Shown here in pieces: positions 18,294 through 28,820 of a stretch of 37,500 nt of DNA. Where the stretch lies: positions 1 to 37,500 of the forward strand of contig CAUYUJ010006369.1 in NCBI GenBank assembly GCA_963575745.1, written 5' to 3'. The position numbers and the translations under genes were made by a program. The notes below the pieces were generated by a model that was given only the letters and a program-made list of their open reading frames with translations, ran no database searches and was not told the DNA's origin. How positions within the stretch are numbered: the stretch's first letter is position 1; each line of letters opens with the position of its first letter. The DNA comes from Prorocentrum cordatum. Its lineage: Eukaryota; Sar; Dinophyceae; Prorocentrales; Prorocentraceae.

Positions 18294-18591
18294 GTGTTTC
18301 GCCTGTATGCCGTTCAACAGAACGTCACCCTGAGGTTCTTCGCGGACGACGGCTCCAAGCTGCTCGACATGGACGAGCAGAACCGACGCGTTCAGTTGGC
18401 AGTTGAGGAAGAGTACACTCAACGGGTGTTGGATCACGGTAATGTGGTTGGGGTGCGTGGGGCTCCATGGGTTCGCTTGAACCCAAATGAAGGAGTTGGA
18501 GCACCTTACAGAATGATTACTTACGGGACCCTCACCCGCGCCATCTACAACGCGGCGGCCCGCAAGCCAGGATTTCTGTTTGAGCCTTTGG
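18294..18591 (+). CDS. Long helical protein, 5' exon
   Basis: The block reads FRLYAVQQNVTLRFFADDGS, then RVLDHGNVVGVRGAPWVRL and IYNAAARKPGFLFEPL, and ends at a GTGAGA donor at 18592. Joining 18591 to 18787 keeps the reading frame (a GAT codon is formed across the junction), which supports both the intron and the exon. The start codon is not certain: an ATG at 18369 is in frame, but the conserved-looking part begins earlier, so an additional upstream exon is likely. Confidence 0.6.
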
Positions 18592-18786
18592 GTGAGATTC
18601 GGAGGAGGGGAAGATAGAGGGCAAGGGGTCAAGGAGGAGGAGGGAGAGAGGGAAGGGCGGAGGAAGGAGGGGAGAGGGGAGAGAAATGGGACAGGCAGCG
18701 AGGAGGGATCCGATTGGAAGAGAGGGGGGAGGGAGGAGAGATAGAGAGAGAGAGAGGGAGAGGTGGCCACATTTAAACGTCCCCAG
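18592..18786 (+). other. Intron (195 nt) with GGA/GAGA purine tract
   Basis: Starts GTGAGATTCG and ends CGTCCCCAG. The interior is almost entirely G and A. Removing it joins two open frames in phase, making this the best-supported intron in the window. Confidence 0.65.
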
Positions 18787-21614
18787 ATCACCCCGACGTG
18801 CGAGCGACTCTGGAGCAGGGGCTCGTCGGGGCCACTGTGTTTCACAAGCGCATCCCTTGCGACGTGGTGTCGTGGCTGAGGGGCTGGCACAATTCTTTCC
18901 ACAACGGCTCTTCGTTCACGATCAACCAACTGCTGGATCTCATTGATGCCCTGGCCTCGGATTGGAAGGCGAAGATGTTGAAGGATGGCATGTCATCTAC
19001 TGACCCAACGATCCGATCGAAATGCTGGAAATGGATATGCGAGCAGGGCCACGACGGCAAACTTGGATGCATGCAGGTCTTCGAGAAGGGCAGGTCGCTC
19101 ACCAGCTCCCTGAAGAAGCGCGACATGTTCGACATCCTCAAGCTTACGTTGGGTGAGCTGTGCGACTTCAAGGATGGCGGCATCAAGAACGTAGACATCG
19201 TTTGCAACATGCGCGAGCTGAACGTCATGCTGGACAAGTATCTCCTGTCCGCGATCGCGGACGCTGACCTGAGGATCATATTCCTGGAGACGGTGAAACA
19301 CATGATCCCCTGCGCGGCGTCCGCGGCCGCCGGCGCTGCTGGAGCTCGCCCATATTCGACGCGGCCAGTCCCATGGAGCCTCCGCGAGAACCCCTCTGAG
19401 AAGATGAAGCTGTTCCTGACCGAGATGGGAGAGTCGATCACGCTCAGAAAGATTGCAAACGCCAAGGCGAAACCAGCCCCAAAGAAGAAGTCCAAGGGCC
19501 AGCAGGCGCAGGTCATTCCAGCTCAGCAGCAGGAGCAGATCCAGCTGACTGCCACCGTCACCATCGAGAAGGGCGGGACAGTCACGCGCCCAAAGTACTG
19601 GCTGGACGATCTAGTCCAATGCATCAGCGCAGTCTTCGAACATCCAGAAGTGACCATCGAGATGAAGAGCAGCAAGATGACTAAGATCAAGTTGGTATTG
19701 TATTCTGTTGCAATCGAATCCTGTTTCACGGCATGCTCAGCTACGATCAATGGCAAGAGCGTGTCTACGTGGTCGGCACTTCGCTCGGAGATGAAGGACG
19801 CTGCACATTTGTCGCTCTTCACGACCGAAGCGGCCGACCCTCTGCTGGCGATGAACGAGGGGACTCAGGAGTCACCATCAGGCTCATCAGAGATTGACCC
19901 ATCTGTCGCTGAGGAGGGCGTCATGACAGGCCCCTCGATCCCGATGCTCCTCACAACCTGCGTTGACGACCTGGGTAAGCTCCTCTCCTTCAACGACGTA
20001 TCTATATTTTATCGTCTCCAGCCAGCCTTCACTACGGTGGCGAAGAAATGCTGGGAGAAAGCTGAGCTGGCTGTAAAGTCAGACCTGATCACAGAGCTGA
20101 CCATCCGGGATATCGTGATCGGCGAAGTCTACGGGATTTTCGGTAAGTGGTGGGCAGTTGTCATGCGTGAGGCTTCTAACTCGGTGGCGACGAATGCTAA
20201 GATCCCAGCGTTCCTGAGAGACGTCATGAACCAGAAGAATTACGACGCCTTATCAAACATCCGCGTTCGCTACATGACTGGGATTATTCGTGATCTTTGC
20301 GTTGATGGCCCTCTCAAGGGATCCCCGGCAGAGAAAGCGCATGAGCTTGTCGAGTCGATCGAGAAGTACCTGTCCAAATACAAAGATGCGGCCGAGAAGG
20401 TTTCGGCATTCGACATGGCCATCGACGGTCCGCACAAGTCCTCGAGCTGGTGGTCCCTGCAATTCTTGCTCAGGAAAGGTTGCGAGGACGGCGCCGAGCC
20501 CTTGACCTTGGAGAAGATGATGGAAATCTTGCCGCAGGGCTCAACTTCGACATCCACCAAGCCATCTACGGCTCCCGAGTCGGGTGCCAGCACTGGCATT
20601 GCATCCACAGGCGAGCAGAAGACCGAGGAGAAGAAGCCCACGGAGGATCATAACATGGAGCAGCCACCAACAACACAGTCAGCGCCCCGGGCGTGGTCTA
20701 TCAAGGGTTTGCTTCAGTTCTCTGACGATGAGAAGATGAGCGGGTCCGTCGACGAGGGTAGCAAGGACACGGAGCGGGAGTCCCAGAGCCCAGTTCCGAA
20801 GATCGAGATCTCGCCCGAGTACTTCAATCAGGCGTTCCTGAGGACTTTAGGCAGCTTTCTCCAATGCAAAGTGGACGAGATCACTTACAGCAAGAGCTCC
20901 CTGGACGAGTACGCGCACTTACACGTTGACGTGAGTAACAAGAAGAAGCCTCCAATCCAGTGCCACAAAGATGTTTTGCCAACGATCAAGATCCCAATCA
21001 CAGGCGCCATCGGTTTTGCAGAGCAAGGCCCTTGCATTAAAGCTCTGATCATCAAGACGAAGACGGACTCAGATGAATCCCAAGTTGAGGTTCCTGTGTA
21101 CCTGAGTGGGCAGAAGGGCACAGACGTCCTCAGCGAGTTCTACACTCCAGGTTGGGGCGTGGAGATCACCAAGAAGGATGATGATGTCAATGTCCAGACT
21201 ATCAAGCAGGAGCTCAGCTTCGACGTGCCGGAGAAGCTGCAGTGCGGAGGCACCCTCACCAACATCCCGTTCTTGATTCCCTGGGTCGTCGGGAAAGAGG
21301 CACGGTTCGATAGTGGCGAGAGTGGCGAGACGCCTGCTAAGTCAGATACCAAGCAGTTCGTGCTACTGGACAAGCTGGTGACGTTGAAGCGCAAAGCAAT
21401 GGATGCTGAGCTGGCGCCCGCCAAGCCTGGAACGAAGAAGCTCAAGAACATGTTCGCGTTCATGGGCGCCGCGGCCGCGGCGGCCAAGTACGACGAGGAG
21501 AACAAGCAGGAGGAGAGCGACCCGAACGTTCAGGAGGGCGGCCCGCCTCAGGCCGCAGCCAGCACCACCAACGGCATGGGCGTCTCTGTGAGCAAAAAGC
21601 ACTTGCTCAAATGA
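18787..21614 (+). CDS. Long helical protein of unknown function, main exon (~940 codons)
   Basis: A single uninterrupted frame to TGA 21612-21614, far too long and too varied in composition to be chance. It begins HPDVRATLEQGLVGATVFHK with a Trp-containing helix (VVSWLRGWHNSFHNG) and continues as largely helical sequence. A basic/Gln-rich linker lies at about residues 223-245 counting from 18798 (KPAPKKKSKGQQ, then QQQEQIQ). A Pro/Ser/Thr-rich linker covers about 590-650, a second folded part about 680-860, and near the C-terminus are a possible bipartite nuclear signal (KRK...KKLK, about 863-885) and an eight-alanine run (about 889). No catalytic motif is seen. It lies 1.1 kb downstream of the methyltransferase on the same strand and may be its C-terminal continuation or a partner. 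From memory, similar helical regions follow methyltransferase-like domains in other dinoflagellate proteins; this is inference. Confidence 0.75.
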
Positions 21615-22780
21615 TGATTATGTACGGTATGTTCTACTATTTCGGGTGCGTCTCGCTCGATGCCAGGGCGGGCTTGCTTTTGCATTGCTGTCTAGGGGGG
21701 CCGCGTGCACGTCGGCAAGGGACGAATGAGGATGATGGGGAAGAGGATGAGGGAGGACAATGAGTATGATAGGATGAGGGTTTGATTCGGATATCGATAT
21801 CCACTCCACTGCCGATGGAGTAAGCAGTGAGCTGATTAGGCATTGTTGAGCGAGACTCAGACTTCAATTTTGAATTTCGAGGTTCGGCTCCGAGGAGCCC
21901 GAGGCCGCGGCCAGTCTTTTTTCGGGGTAGACTTGCCGCGGACAGGCAAACGCTGCAAACTACAACCAGCTGCTGCATGCGTCGACACCTGCATGCCGTG
22001 CGTTCGCACTACTGAACCAGACGAGTACGAGTACCATGGATTGGTGAGCCAAGTCCAGCAAGAGAATCATGTTCGTTGCCGCCATCTAAGATCGTAGTCT
22101 CGAGCCTCTTGAGCCCTAGGCAAGGAGGAAGGGGGAGGGAGTGAGGAAGAAGATGATGAGGAGGAGGGAGGAAACGGGAGGAGGAGGAGGAGGGATCGAT
22201 AGAGGACTGAGCGGGAGGAGGAATACGAGGAGTGAAAGATCAGGACGAGAAAGACAAGCATAGAACATCAGCTTGTTGCTCTTTGCACCCCTTGTCTTCC
22301 CTTGTCCTCCCCCTCCTCCCCCTCCTCCTCCTCCTCCTCCCTCAGCACTCCTCCGAATCCTCCTCCTGCCCCTCGCCCCCTCCTCCGTGCTTGCGCGCCG
22401 CGCCCCCGGCGCTGCGAGGCGGCCCGAATCGCATCGAACGACCGAGGGCTTGCCTGAGTCAAGTTTGTCACGTTATCCTTCCCCCTTGCCCTTTTTGGTC
22501 TCTCCAATTCCCCTTTCTCCGTCTCCCCCGGGACGTCGACGGACGACGTTTGTAGTGTGTAGCACGTGATAAGTAGTATGTAGTATTGTGGGAAGTGCGA
22601 TGCGTATGTAGTACATAGTACGTAGTATGTGGTATGTAGTTCGTTGTATGTCGTATGATGGTGGGTGCGTAGTCTGTAGTATGTGGGTAAGAGCCAGAGA
22701 AGGAGGGGGGTGACTTTTGGAATTCCGCGCAGGGCGTTTCCAGGAGTCCTTGGGGCTATATCGACCAAGCGAAAATGAGT
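21615..22780. other. Intergenic repeats, no gene recognised
   Basis: Contains a purine tract at 22110-22250 (GAGGAGG), a facing pyrimidine tract at 22285-22345 (CCTCCTCC), and a degenerate GTAGTATGT microsatellite at 22551-22690. The purine and pyrimidine tracts are roughly complementary and could pair. The first 100 bp after the TGA may be 3' untranslated sequence. Confidence 0.6.
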
Positions 22781-22977
22781 TATGATCTTTATCCATGCAC
22801 GTGTTACGAGAGTGTGGGTCGCCGACCCAGATCCACTGCATGGAGCTCAATGGTTTAAGAACTTACCTAATTCCACCAACCTGGGAATCCACCCGTTCCG
22901 ACGGCTCACCATGAGCCATGCCGAACGGAGGAGAGTTGTAGAACAAATCCGACTTGAGAAACGAGTTTTAATCGGAA

Positions 22978-23520
22978 TTGAGTACCCGGGTCATTGTGCT
23001 GCCCTTCTTCGGGACATGGGAATCGACCCAGTCGAGTTCCAGGAAGCTGAACACGACACCGAAGGGCCTGATCACCCTGAAAGTAATATGTATCCCGGGG
23101 CCGACATCCGAAGAAATACTAAAGGAGGCGATCGTGCCAGAAGAAACCGAAGTGGACTGGCGCGCGTTATTGCGCCCTGCGGGACCGGCAGAAGATTTGC
23201 CCACAGACCCAGGCTCCGGGAGCGACTACGGCACTTCCGATGGTGAAGACGCATCGTGGGAGCAGACTTTGCATGGTGGAACAATCTTGCGAGATAAGTC
23301 ATCTCCTGACTCAGTCGGAGAAAACCTTGCGACCCCAGGCTCACCAGTTTTCTCTTGGGACAGCCTGACTTCGAGTCCGGCGGCCGCCGCTTCGCGACGT
23401 AGCGCGCCCCGAATGCCATTGCAGGCAGCCAAGTTACCCCTTCCCGACCACCGGGAAAAGGAAAGCTTCAGCACGTCATATTTGCGCAACCCTTTCACTG
23501 ATGATGTTCGGATTGTTTAA
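22978..23520 (+). pseudogene. Possible copia interdomain segment
   Basis: An open frame of 180 codons rich in Pro, Ser and acidic residues (PAGPAEDLPTDPGSGSDYGT, then TSDGEDASWEQTLHG) ends shortly before the reverse transcriptase block. An overlapping frame (22782-23246) also carries a helical segment (RRRVVEQIRLEKRVLIG), so a frameshift within this part is likely. Placement next to the reverse transcriptase is the only reason to assign it to the element. Confidence 0.35.
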
Positions 23521-23549
23521 CCAACGTAACAATTACCTGGTGAGTGCAG

Positions 23550-24100
23550 CCAGCCGCGTACTGTTGCTGCGGTTGCTCGCCCTTTGTCTACGGCTGAAGC
23601 GGTTGTTAATCAAGATGCCCGCAAGGCCCTGCGGACAGAGTGGGATTGGTCACGCAGTTTTTGCACTTGGGATGAGGCGGGCGCGATGGAGTACAATGGT
23701 ATCACCCGACATCGAAAGGGACAAACGACTCACTTTGGGCGCCTGTTTGCAATTGTAGTGGACAGACATCCGAGCTCCAATTGGGGCACAAAGACCGCAC
23801 ATATAAAGGCTGGGTCGTATTTGACGGGTCGGATGTCAGAGATCAGACCAAAGAAGTAGCCTTATCCCAGGAGCTTGCCAGTAGCCCAGCGACGATGCAG
23901 GCCAGCAAAGCAGCAGACCCGCATGGCCTGTCCGAAAGACATGACATTCAACTGGCTGGTGCCAAGCAGGCTTACACTCAGTCCAAGCTGGGGGAGGGGG
24001 GGGGGGGGGCGACGTGGTTTTTCGTGCCGAGAGATGAGTGGCCGTCCGCTTTGAAAGACATGGGGCCCTGCGCCCTTCATCTTCTCCCTCTATGAATCCA
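23550..24100 (+). pseudogene. Copia reverse transcriptase, N-terminal half, frameshifted
   Basis: One frame reads ALRTEWDWSRSFCTWDEAGA and FGRLFAIVVDRHPSSN, then the frame shifts near 23790 and continues DRTYKGWVVFDGSDVRDQ, SSPATMQASKAAD and IQLAGAKQAYTQSKLG. These match the copia fingers/palm region (R-K-x-K-G-R-V-V-F-x-G and Q-x-D-x-x-x-A-Y). The palm aspartate of the QxD motif is replaced (LAG at about 23952-23960). A run of 14 G at 23996-24009 follows and shifts the frame again. It is dead as an enzyme. Confidence 0.7.
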
Positions 24101-24159
24101 AACTCTGGCGGATACTGGGAACAGCACTGTGCGCGCGCGTCGTTTCGAATGGTCTCATT

Positions 24160-24560
24160 ATGCGTAGCCCCTGGCGCAGTTGCTATTTCCACCCCAAGCT
24201 GCGTTTGTTTCTGATCATTGGCGTCGATGGTTTCAAACTTGCTGGACCAAAAGCGAATCTTCACAACGGGTGGCAGTTATTGCAAGAAGCCTCTGAATGC
24301 TGCCCCAAAGGAAGGGACATCGATCCGCCAACGAACGTAGGACGTGATTTGGGGCGTGAACAACATTCATCCACGCAGTGTGCTGAATGGCAAGCAGAGT
24401 TGCCAACTGCACTCGATCCCCCGCCACCGAGGGTTAAGAAATCGCCCGCTGCTGGACAACAATCGGAGATCGATGGCGAGAAGGATGGAGTGACTCATCG
24501 GCACAGCCGAGTGAACCTAGACAGCCGAAAATGGTCAGAGCCATTGAACATGCTATGACT
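24160..24560 (+). pseudogene. Copia reverse transcriptase, C-terminal half, active site lost
   Basis: The frame reads CYFHPKLRLFLIIGVDGFKL, then AGPKANLHNGW. The conserved Y-V-D-D box is GVDG at 24220-24231, so the second catalytic aspartate is lost. A short preceding piece GGYWEQHC (about 24103-24130, another frame) matches the usual G-x-x-W-x-x-x-x copia motif. The frame ends at TGA 24556-24558 and another open stretch (MVRAIEHAMTEFFESC from 24531) follows. Confidence 0.7.
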
Positions 24561-24830
24561 GAGTTCTTTGAGTCGTGTATCACACCCCATGCACAGTTGA
24601 TTGATACTGACCCCGCTACATATCCTGCTGCAGGCACCCCCTTTGGCCCCGAGCTGACCGAATTTGAGGATGGACAAGGGGGTCCAAGATGAGAAAAATA
24701 CTCCCCAGCAGAAGAGGCAATAGCTGATGACCTCGGGATCCACATTGACACAGGCCCCACGGACAAGCCAGTCGAGGTTCCCGGCTTAGCCGCGGAACCC
24801 GGACCAAACGATCCTGAGCCACCGACTCCG

Positions 24831-26218
24831 TCGGGAGTGCTTCAGCCATTGCCGCCAAAATTTTTATCAAAATAATTGATGGGGCGAGGGTGGCTCGATT
24901 TGACCTTTTGCTTGCGGCGTGTCACACAGCCAGTTGCATTGCGGAATGGACGGGACAATAGGATATAGATCTTATTCGATTAATATGTTACATTACAACC
25001 CAATGCAACATGACATCTTGGGTCGGTGACAAGATGGAAGATGTCACCAAACGACAATAATCAGATGCAGACCTTGCCAGCGACCTACGAACGCATCGCA
25101 GCACAGGCGCCGGTCATCAAGTAATCTGGGCACCATGCACGAGAGCCAACCAGATTATGGCCTCTCGCAGACAGACTTGCGTGTCCCATAGTACTCTTGG
25201 AGCAGAAATTGTCGCTGCGGATCTGGCTTTACGGACGGAATTACTGCTGGCACTACTTTTGTGGGACATTCTGCTACAAAGAGAGGTCACATTCACATTT
25301 ATGGGAGATAACCAGGCGGCGTGCAAGATGATTAATGTGGGGGGCTCAGTGAAGTTGCTGCATCTTCCGAGAACCCACCGTGTAGATGGTGCTGCCAGTT
25401 CTGAACAATTTACCAGTGGGGTTGTGAATTTACAGCACGCACGCACCCAGAGTGCAGCTGCTGACATCGGTACCGAGCGTTTTACCGATCCACTTGCATG
25501 GGTCAAAGTGCTTTATCTCGTTAGCAGTGTTACTCCCAAGTTTGGGAAAGTGAACCGATGTCAAGATTATCTGGCCTCGATGTTCACTGGCGGCTTTCCC
25601 CCAAAACCCGGGGGGGTTCTCGAGTCGCGGATAGTTTCCAAGGCCGCGGTGCGTCAAGGAGGCGCCACGCCGAGCAACGAGATGTATAAAATGAAGAGAG
25701 CCGCCGAAGGCAAGCCCGCAGCGGCCATGCCGATGACAGACTTGGCCAAAGAAACAGTCACATCGTCAGCCGGTAAAACCGGACCCAGCGACGCAAATGC
25801 GCATCTGATACCGGCCCTGAATGCAGCGGCCGCAGCCAGGGGAAGAGCTAACAATGCACCCGGCTTGGCCGGGAGTGCAAGCGGCACGAGGCCCTCCGCC
25901 AGTGATGGGGATGGTTCCAGGAAAAGCTCCCGCCAGTGCAAGTCGAAAAGAAATATAGCAATGATGCTCATGTCAGATATGACTGACAGTGAATCGGATG
26001 CTTCGGAAATGCAGATACAATTTTCCGGAAACCGGGAACACTGTGATCACGACTATAGGTTTACTAATGCGGTTGCAGCTAAACCGATGACTAGGAGTCG
26101 ATACAATCGATTACCCAAAAAGAGAAGGATCAATCAGCGGCCGCATACGATTGGAACGGCGAACGGTCGATACTTGAATATTGCTGCGGGTCGAATAGTA
26201 AAATTGGTAACCCAGTGA
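24831..26218 (+). pseudogene. Copia RNase H domain plus C-terminal extension
   Basis: The frame reads AAKIFIKIIDGARVARFDLL, then ITTQCNMTSWVGDKMEDV, SDADLAS, STLGAEIVAADLALRTEL, FMGDNQAACKM and AADIGTERFTDPLAWVKVLY. The acidic residues expected for copia RNase H (SDAD, AE, GDN, ADI) are present. Stops interrupt the frame at 24959-24961 and 25058-25060; from 25157 it is open to TGA 26216-26218. The last 200 codons (Ala/Ser-rich, then KRRINQRPHTIG) are not recognised. RNase H removes the RNA strand during reverse transcription; here it is part of a dead copy. Confidence 0.75.
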
Positions 26219-26280
26219 ATTTCATCGAGAATTCTTGCAGGGTTATACGATATACTGAGAAAGACGAGATGAGAACTAAC

Positions 26281-26834
26281 GAGGGCCCAAAGCACTTACG
26301 GATAGTAGAGAATTCATAGGGAAAACACATGTCGCTCTGGGGATCGATCCCATGTGCTGGAGTTCCCCCTGGCAGCACGTTAATGAAGCCCACTATTTCC
26401 GTGGGGGTGACCACGGATCCCTCCGTGGGCTCCGAGGAAACAAACCTTCGATGCCTGTTTTGGAATTCCAGAGAAAATTCCCCTACTGTCGCTGATGCGG
26501 AGGATTTGTTCGCATAGAGTGGCCCAGTCAACGTCAGTATTTGAGAGGCCCTCAGGTGAAAGCTTTTGTGAGAGAAGATAGGGGCTTGCAGAAGACAGCG
26601 TTGCGTGGATGTGCATGCGGACTAAGAGATAGAAAGGGTTGGTTTCATAAGAAGCAATTGGCGATTGCATCCACGTCTGACGCACAGACTAAAGGCTTGG
26701 GGCGAAAGTGCGACGGCACGCGTGCACGCGTTGAAGCGCGAGGTAAAGACTGCCAGCTTGCTGAGGACTACACCGATGAATTAGCTAAGCAGATTCATGT
26801 TGTGTTTGCGCGCGGCATCGCACGCCTCCCATGA
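26281..26834 (+). pseudogene. Probable second retroelement remnant (upstream polyprotein region)
   Basis: The final part, open from 26541 to TGA 26832-26834, reads GCACGLRDRKGWFHKKQLAI, then RKCDGTRARVEARGKD and AEDYTDELAKQIHVVF. The pattern G-C-x-x-G-L, K-K, C-x-G-x-x-x-x, G-K, Y-x-x-E-L-A resembles a segment that I recall lying upstream of the integrase in dinoflagellate copia-like polyproteins, next to a Rossmann-like domain. The preceding bases (26300-26520) shift frame at least once. Because such a segment belongs upstream, its position after RNase H implies a second nested element or a rearrangement. Confidence 0.35.
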
Positions 26835-27493
26835 TCTTACTTCCCCCCCCCCATGATCCATGTGCCGCTGCCGTTTCCTTTCATGAGAAGGGGCGGGCCC
26901 ACCATCGGCCGCGCCCCCCACCGGCGGCGTCGCCGCGTGGCCGCGGCCGCCCCCCCTCGCAGGCAGCGGATCTAGGTCCATGGCCTTCCGGTCGCACGCC
27001 GATCCCGGCCGACGTTTTCCTGGCATCTCGGCGGTGCAACCGCCCGAGATGGCCCGGAATCTGTGTGCAAAACATTAGGATGTAGCTACCTCGCGGGGAT
27101 CAAGTGGACACAGCCCAAGAAGACCCCAGCAGTTGAGGAAGAGTCGGCCAGTGAACCGCCGAAGAAATCGATGACGGCACAGCCGAGGGAAAGCTATGAT
27201 AACATAGATTGGTCTGATCATTGCTGCAAGACCTGCTGGGAAAACTCCAGAAGGCGATGCAGCGGATAATTTCCACGATGAGGGATGCCGCGCGCAAGCA
27301 TTTCTTCCGAAAGATCCGTCTCGAGTAGCGGAACAGTTTGCCGAATAGATAGGGCCGATCGGCTCCCGAACGGCCAAGCCGCTAGGGCAGCTCAAGGTCC
27401 CAGCTACATGCGCAACATTGCGTTACCCTGCGATAGATACATCGGAGATGATTTTGCACGGAGCGGACAGATGTTGAACTGAAATACACAAAC
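26835..27493. other. No intact gene recognised
   Basis: C-rich at 26843-26850 and 26906-26960. Short open frames (e.g. 27063-27269, KPKKTPAVEEE-like) are Lys/Glu-rich and may be debris of the elements on either side. No convincing domain. Confidence 0.45.
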
Positions 27494-28027
27494 TTGTTTG
27501 AAGAAGGGACGGATTTTTTCTGTTGCGAACAACCCCAACAAATTGCACATGGACGTTGGATGCAGCAGGTTATCATGACTCGGAGCGATCACACATCTAC
27601 TCGAACAAATCACATCGCCAGCAAGCTCAATGAGGACTTGAAGGCGTGCAACGAGCCAGTCGTTCAAATATTGTACAAGCAGATGTCCGAGGATCAGTGG
27701 GCCGTTTTCTGGGCCGCCTGCCGAACGGACTCGCAACGTCAGTTTAAAAGCAATTTTGATGCCCCCCCCCCCCCCCCGGATCTCGCATACATTATAGCAT
27801 GGCAGTACTTCCAATCCCATGTTGATCCAAGCACGACTTGGAGGTGCAATTTCTATACTGGACCGCCAGGAGATTCAAAGGGTAGATTTGCACGAGGAGG
27901 CCCTGGCGGGGTACCGAGCGTGGAAGGACTTGCAGGACAAGCCCTTGCCCAAGAGGGCTAGACTCCGCTCGGCGGCGCAGCCGACGAGCAGGGATGACCG
28001 CCTTCGAAAGAGGACCACCGCCCAATA
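27494..28027 (+). pseudogene. Unknown protein, frameshifted at a poly-C run
   Basis: The first frame (27494 on) reads HGRWMQQVIMTRSDHTSTRT and SEDQWAVFWAACRTDSQRQF, helical and balanced. At 27762-27778 there is a run of C, after which a different frame (27819-28027) looks coding: SILDRQEIQRVDLHEEALAG, then WKDLQDKPLPKRARLRSAAQ. The simplest reading is one protein broken by slippage of the C run. It could be a gag-like part of a retroelement, but no zinc knuckle is seen. Confidence 0.4.
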
Positions 28028-28054
28028 GAAGAGGAAAACATTCCGCAGAAGCGA

Positions 28055-28681
28055 GTGAGCGACATTGAGGGACCGAGGCCGGCCAAGACTGCCAAGGTCG
28101 AGAAAGTCGCCGACGCTGAGAAAAGGATGCCTTCTTCGGACGCTTCAACAAGTTGCCCTGATGGGCCCTTGCAGGCCCCGGCAGGAGGCGCTTCTTCATC
28201 CTCGTGTGCCTCTCGCAGTGCTGTTGGCTTTAATGCTGCTTCCATCTTCCGTTCCGCTGGCTCAGCCGGGGGTTTGGGGACGTCCTCTGGAACAGGCAAC
28301 GGCGGCGGAAATGCTGGGCTGATTCCCGGCGCGCCGGGTGGGGGCGGAGACAGTGGCTCCCTCCGGGCCTGGGCCCTCCGCCACCCCCAACTTTGCGCGG
28401 GGCCGGCGCAGAATCTGACCCACTTTACTTGGCACGTGGGATCTGGAATGCGTTACATCATAGAGCGCAGACAGGGGCCGGCGCAGCCGCGCCCCCTGGA
28501 GGATGCCGACATCTCAGAGGAATGGACTCGTTGCATCATTGAGATATCTATTATGTATATCGACGTGGTAGGTCCCTCCCCAACCATTCCATCGATTCAA
28601 GCGTTTACGGACAACTGGACTCGAGCCAATAATCTTTCTACATCGAATCAAGTAGGAGATAGATTTCCGGGTGATTGCTGA
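28055..28681 (+). CDS. Unknown 208-residue reading frame
   Basis: Starts MSDIEGPRPAKTAKVEKVAD, has a Ser/Gly/Ala-rich low-complexity middle and a more structured end (LTHFTWHVGSGMRYIIERRQ, then EEWTRCIIEISIMYID). It follows the broken frame above by about 27 bp on the same strand. It may be another part of the same decayed polyprotein. I do not recognise a family. Most of the evidence is open length and composition. Confidence 0.35.
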   Translation: MSDIEGPRPAKTAKVEKVADAEKRMPSSDASTSCPDGPLQAPAGGASSSSCASRSAVGFNAASIFRSAGSAGGLGTSSGTGNGGGNAGLIPGAPGGGGDSGSLRAWALRHPQLCAGPAQNLTHFTWHVGSGMRYIIERRQGPAQPRPLEDADISEEWTRCIIEISIMYIDVVGPSPTIPSIQAFTDNWTRANNLSTSNQVGDRFPGDC

Positions 28682-28820
28682 ATTCATCAACGGCCCAGCC
28701 GTCTTGATGAAGCAATAACATCTCGTGAAGAAAGCGCCGAAATGTCGAGAGGCGAATCAGACGACAGCAAGGTCCAGCGTCAAAAGATGAGCATTCCGAC
28801 ACGAATGCCCCCATGTTGGC

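Larger units (their letters stand above)
22781..26220 (+). mobile_element. Degenerate Ty1/copia retrotransposon
   Basis: Segments of a copia-type polyprotein occur in the expected order: a Glu/Ser-rich interdomain region (about 22980-23520), reverse transcriptase (about 23550-24560) and RNase H (about 24830-25520), followed by an open C-terminal extension to 26218. The frame changes several times and stops interrupt it. I found no long terminal repeats flanking it, and no integrase zinc knuckle or DDE region upstream, so the element is truncated as well as mutated. The ORF style resembles copia elements of dinoflagellates (recollection). Confidence 0.75.

Noticed and set aside
19975-20021. 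47-nt GTAAGC...CCAG intron inside the long helical protein
   Set aside because: Removal would break the 940-codon frame; a 51-nt version ending at 20025 keeps frame but has no other support.
26325-26370. tRNA-like TGGGGATCGATCCCA segment
   Set aside because: Only a T-arm-like palindrome; no acceptor, D or anticodon arm could be fitted.
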